A stretch of DNA of 64,000 bases, taken from contig FSRD01000001.1 of assembly GCA_900129675.1 (NCBI GenBank), positions 857,501-921,500 of the forward strand, written 5' to 3'. Source of the stretch: Bradyrhizobium erythrophlei (lineage in GTDB: Bacteria > Pseudomonadota > Alphaproteobacteria > Rhizobiales > Xanthobacteraceae). The position numbers and the translations under genes were made by a program. Numbering within the stretch: the stretch's first letter is position 1; each line of letters starts with the position of its first letter. The notes under the pieces are model-generated. The model was not told the DNA's origin. It did no database searches and saw only the letters and a program-made list of their open reading frames with translations. Shown piece by piece: positions 61,575-64,000 of the stretch.

Positions 61575-62084
61575 ATGACGGTATTGACCTGGTCCGACGA
61601 TCGCGTCGAGCAACTGAAGAAGCTCTGGGAGTCCGGCCTATCGGCCAGCCAGATCGCCGCGGAGCTCGGAAATGTGACGCGAAATGCGGTGATCGGCAAA
61701 GTGCACCGGCTGGGGCTTTCCGGCCGTGCCAAGAGCCCTTCCTCGGCCGCCCCGCGGCAGCGCAAGGCCCGCCCCGCCCAGCCGATGATGCGGGTTTCGC
61801 GGCCGGTGTCGCGCGGCAACACCGCGCTGGCCCATGCCTTTGACGTGGAGATGGAGCCCGATCCGGTCGCCTACGACAATGTGGTGCCGATGAGCCAGCG
61901 GCTGTCGCTGCTCGAGCTCAACGAGGCTACGTGCCACTGGCCGATCGGCGATCCCTCGAGCAACGACTTCTTCTTCTGCGGCGGCAAGGCGCTCGCCAGC
62001 CTGCCCTATTGCGCGCACCACTCGCGCGTCGCCTATCAGCCGACCGCCGATCGCCGCCGCCAGCCGCCGAAGCCGACCCGGTAG
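61575..62084 (+). CDS. gcrA: Cell-cycle regulator GcrA
   Basis: A 169-residue protein with the GcrA N-terminus 'TVLTWSDDRVEQLKKLWESG' and 'LSASQIAAELGNVTRNAVIG' (DNA-binding helix-turn-helix) and the C-terminal sigma-interacting part 'ATCHWPIGDPSSNDFFFCGG'. In Caulobacter, GcrA binds m6A-marked promoters with sigma70 to activate cell division genes. It is typical of Alphaproteobacteria. Monocistronic, divergent from argD. Confidence 0.96.
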   Translation: MTVLTWSDDRVEQLKKLWESGLSASQIAAELGNVTRNAVIGKVHRLGLSGRAKSPSSAAPRQRKARPAQPMMRVSRPVSRGNTALAHAFDVEMEPDPVAYDNVVPMSQRLSLLELNEATCHWPIGDPSSNDFFFCGGKALASLPYCAHHSRVAYQPTADRRRQPPKPTR

Positions 62085-62140
62085 TTGCCGTCACTGTGAG
62101 GAGCCAACGGGTCGCGCGAATGCGCGCCCGATGACAGGCT

Positions 62141-62342
62141 CCGCGACGAAGCAATGCATACTTGCTTTGTCGCACCATGGATTGCTTCGCTTCGCTCGCA
62201 ATGACGATGTCGTCCCGGCGAACGCCAGGCGAACGCCGGGACCCATAACCACAAACGTTCGTGGTTAGACTTCGCTGGTGCGCCAGCTCTTTTCAACAAT
62301 CAGCAGCGGTGGTTATGGGTCCCGGCTCTGGGCCGGGACGAC
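62141..62342. repeat. Cluster of two dispersed inverted repeats
   Basis: Left element (about 62141-62205): CGACGAAGCAATGCATAC and GGATTGCTTCGCTTCGCTCG, related to 45545-45628. Right element (62209-62342): nested arms GTCGTCCCGGC / GCCGGGACGAC and GGGACCCATAACCAC / GTGGTTATGGGTCCC. They fill the spacer between convergent gcrA and phoB and probably act as a transcription barrier. Confidence 0.7.
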
Positions 62343-62351
62343 GGCGGAGAT

Positions 62352-63053
62352 TTACTCCACCTTCGCAAAGCGATCGTCGAGCGCGTAGCCGGCGCCGCGG
62401 ACGGTGCGGATCGGGTCCTGCTCGCGGCCGGGGTTGAGCAGTTTGCGCAGGCGGCCGATATGCACGTCGACGGTGCGCTCGTCGATATAGATGTCGCGGC
62501 CCCAGACGCTGTCGAGCAGCTGCTCGCGGCTGAAGACGCGGCCGGGATGTTCGAGGAAGAACTCCAGCAGGCGATATTCAGTCGGGCCGAGATCGATCGG
62601 ACGGCCCGAGCGGGCGACCCGGCGCTTCTCGCGATCGAGTTCGATGTCGCCATAGGTCAGCACGGTGGCGAGCCGCTCCGGGCTCGCCCGCCGCAACAGG
62701 CCTTTCACCCGCGCCAGCAGTTCCGGCACCGAAAAGGGTTTTACGATGTAATCGTCGGCGCCGGTCGCCAACCCCCGCACCCGCTCGCTTTCCTCGCCGC
62801 GCGCGGTCAGCATGATGATCGGCAGCTGCTTGGTCTCGGGCCGCGCGCGCAGGCGGCGGCACAGCTCGATGCCGGACAGTCCCGGCAGCATCCAGTCGAG
62901 CACGATCAGATCGGGCACGCGCTCCTTCAGCCGTGTGTCGGCGTCGTCACCACGGCCGACGGTTTCGACGTCGTAGCCTTCAGCATCGAGGTTGTAGCGC
63001 AGCAGCGTCGTCAGCGCTTCCTCGTCTTCGACCACCAGAATGCGGGCGCTCAT
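62352..63053 (-). CDS. phoB: Phosphate regulon response regulator PhoB
   Basis: A 233-residue OmpR-type regulator. Receiver domain with acidic pocket 'VVEDEEAL', phospho-acceptor Asp in 'LDWMLPGLSG' and Lys in 'YIVKPFSVPEL'; C-terminal winged helix ('RLLEFFLEHPGRVFSREQLL', 'YIDERTVDVHIGRLRKLL'). It activates phosphate-scavenging genes by binding Pho boxes. It follows phoU on the same strand, the usual alphaproteobacterial order. Confidence 0.96.
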   Translation of the reverse strand: MSARILVVEDEEALTTLLRYNLDAEGYDVETVGRGDDADTRLKERVPDLIVLDWMLPGLSGIELCRRLRARPETKQLPIIMLTARGEESERVRGLATGADDYIVKPFSVPELLARVKGLLRRASPERLATVLTYGDIELDREKRRVARSGRPIDLGPTEYRLLEFFLEHPGRVFSREQLLDSVWGRDIYIDERTVDVHIGRLRKLLNPGREQDPIRTVRGAGYALDDRFAKVE

Positions 63054-63097
63054 CAGTGTAAGCCTCTCTTGGTGTTATTTTCACGCATTTTCTTCAC

Positions 63098-63129
63098 GCG
63101 AACCGGTCTCCACTTCGCTCGAAAACGCT
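63098..63129. repeat. Short dispersed repeat
   Basis: GCGAACCGGTCTCCACTTCG then CTCGAAAACGCT, one change from 46806-46837. It lies in the phoU-phoB gap, directly after the phoU stop. Confidence 0.6.
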
Positions 63130-63134
63130 ACGCT

Positions 63135-63848
63135 CTAGTTTCCGGGTACCGTCGTGGCGAACGTCGTCATGTCGCCCTTCGGACGCTTGTCCATGATCTG
63201 CTGGCCCTCGATCATGTAGAACACGGTTTCGGCGATATTGGTGGCGTGGTCGCCGATCCGTTCGATGTTCTTGGCGCAGAACATCAGGTGAATACAGAAC
63301 GAGATGTTGCGCGGATCTTCCATCATGTAGGTCAGAAGCTCGCGGAACAGCGAGGTGCAGATGGCGTCGACTTCCTCGTCGCCCTTCCACACCGCCATCG
63401 CCGCCGGCAGGTCGTGCGCCGCATACGCATCGAGCACCGACTTGACCTGCGACTGCACCAGGTCGGTCATGTGCTCGAGGCCGCGGATCAGTTTCAGCGG
63501 ATGAAAATCGTTCTCCAGCGCCGCGACCCGCTTGCCCATGTTCTTGGCGAGGTCGCCGATCCGCTCCAGATCTGTGGCCACCCGCATCGCGCCGACGATT
63601 TCGCGCAAATCGATCGCCATCGGCTGGCGCCGCGCGATCGTCAGCACCGCGCGCTCCTCGATCACGCGCTGCAGATTGTCGATTTCGGCATCGGCGGCGA
63701 CCACGCGCTTGCCGAGCGCGATATCGCGGCGCACCAGCGCGTCGACGGATTCGGTGATCATGCGCTCGGTGAGGCCGCCCATCTCGGCGACCAGCCGGGT
63801 CAATTCCTGCAGATCGCTGTCGAACGCCTTGGCGGTATGTTCAGCCAT
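63135..63848 (-). CDS. phoU: Phosphate signalling protein PhoU
   Basis: A 237-residue protein made of two three-helix bundles. Metal-binding repeats 'ERIGDLAKNMGKR' and 'ERIGDHATNIAETVF' are visible. It links the Pst transporter to the PhoR/PhoB system and keeps it off when phosphate is plentiful. It starts 11 nt after the pstB stop and precedes phoB, so it is in the pst-pho operon. Confidence 0.96.
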   Translation of the reverse strand: MAEHTAKAFDSDLQELTRLVAEMGGLTERMITESVDALVRRDIALGKRVVAADAEIDNLQRVIEERAVLTIARRQPMAIDLREIVGAMRVATDLERIGDLAKNMGKRVAALENDFHPLKLIRGLEHMTDLVQSQVKSVLDAYAAHDLPAAMAVWKGDEEVDAICTSLFRELLTYMMEDPRNISFCIHLMFCAKNIERIGDHATNIAETVFYMIEGQQIMDKRPKGDMTTFATTVPGN

Positions 63849-63859
63849 ATCTTGTCTCC

Positions 63860-64000
63860 TCAGCCGAACCGGCCGGTGATGTAGTCCTGGGTGCGTCGAT
63901 CGCTCGGCGAGGTGAAAATCTTGTTGGTGTCGTCGAACTCGATCAACTCACCAAGATACATGAAGGCGGTCTTGTCCGAGACGCGCGCCGCCTGCTGCAT
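63860..64000 (-). CDS. pstB: Phosphate ABC transporter ATP-binding protein PstB, C-terminal part
   Basis: The window edge cuts this gene; 46 codons plus stop remain. They read '[20 protein letters not shown]' and '...[17 protein letters not shown]', the typical PstB end after the switch histidine region. The rest lies beyond 64000. It energises phosphate uptake with PstCA. Confidence 0.93.
   Translation of the reverse strand: MQQAARVSDKTAFMYLGELIEFDDTNKIFTSPSDRRTQDYITGRFG

Noticed and set aside
62460..63884. A 474-codon plus-strand frame over phoB and phoU
   Set aside because: It runs antisense to two certain genes; long antisense frames are common in GC-rich DNA.
1..64000. CRISPR arrays, phage modules, toxin-antitoxin pairs or a defence island
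   Set aside because: No spaced direct repeats, cas genes, phage structural genes or typical small toxin-antitoxin pairs were seen.

Overview
The window looks like an alphaproteobacterial chromosome of the Bradyrhizobium/Nitrobacteraceae type. The evidence is the right-hand part: gcrA, the pst-phoU-phoB order, argD-argF-hslO, a metZ gene behind a SAM-II riboswitch, apaG, an opgC-like gene, and dispersed palindromic repeats of the kind common in these genomes. No rRNA, CRISPR array or phage structural genes were seen.

Positions 1 to about 43.4 kb are accessory, probably a catabolic island. (a) 1-9.1 kb: two LysR regulators, then a minus-strand run of a CoxL-like molybdenum hydroxylase large subunit, an HSL-type esterase and livG-livF-livH-livM. 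(b) 9.4-11.9 kb: a meta-cleavage-type hydrolase and a DHA2 MFS exporter on the plus strand. (c) 12-19.2 kb, minus strand: DoxX, a PCu(A)C-type copper chaperone, a PQQ alcohol dehydrogenase, cytochrome c, an unknown secreted protein, and a 2Fe-2S plus Tat-exported molybdopterin subunit pair of the isoquinoline oxidoreductase/aldehyde dehydrogenase type. Together these could be a periplasmic alcohol-to-aldehyde-to-acid chain. (d) 19.2-22.6 kb: LysR, an isocitrate lyase/PEP mutase family enzyme and a Liv-type binding protein. (e) 24.4-35.6 kb: LLM flavin oxidoreductase, M20 amidohydrolase, MHS transporter, GntR regulator, D-tartrate-dehydratase-like enolase, class III aminotransferase, aldehyde dehydrogenase, Lrp and alanine dehydrogenase. 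This is a coherent set for amine or omega-amino acid catabolism with pyruvate/alanine recycling.

The island carries insertion sequences and gene debris. One intact IS (22998-24092) cuts off a Gfo/Idh/MocA oxidoreductase after its NAD-binding N-terminus. A second, decayed copy of the same IS (38789-40525) lies against the tail of a lost cytochrome c gene and is itself interrupted by a 642-nt ORF-less group II intron. A complete IS5-type element with a TA target duplication sits at 41320-42167. There are also a frameshifted phosphotransferase and an orphan MASE4 histidine kinase.

A tRNA-Gly(CCC) at 43413-43486 marks the change to core sequence, and every dispersed palindromic repeat I noticed lies to its right. 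The core holds ogt, an AraC regulator, small VOC and SRPBCC proteins, a Met/Gly-rich secreted protein, a MATE transporter, dcd, metZ with its riboswitch and attenuator, an opgC/SGNH cluster, apaG, an HdrB/GlpC-like Fe-S protein, hslO, argF, argD, gcrA, phoB, phoU and the end of pstB at the window edge.
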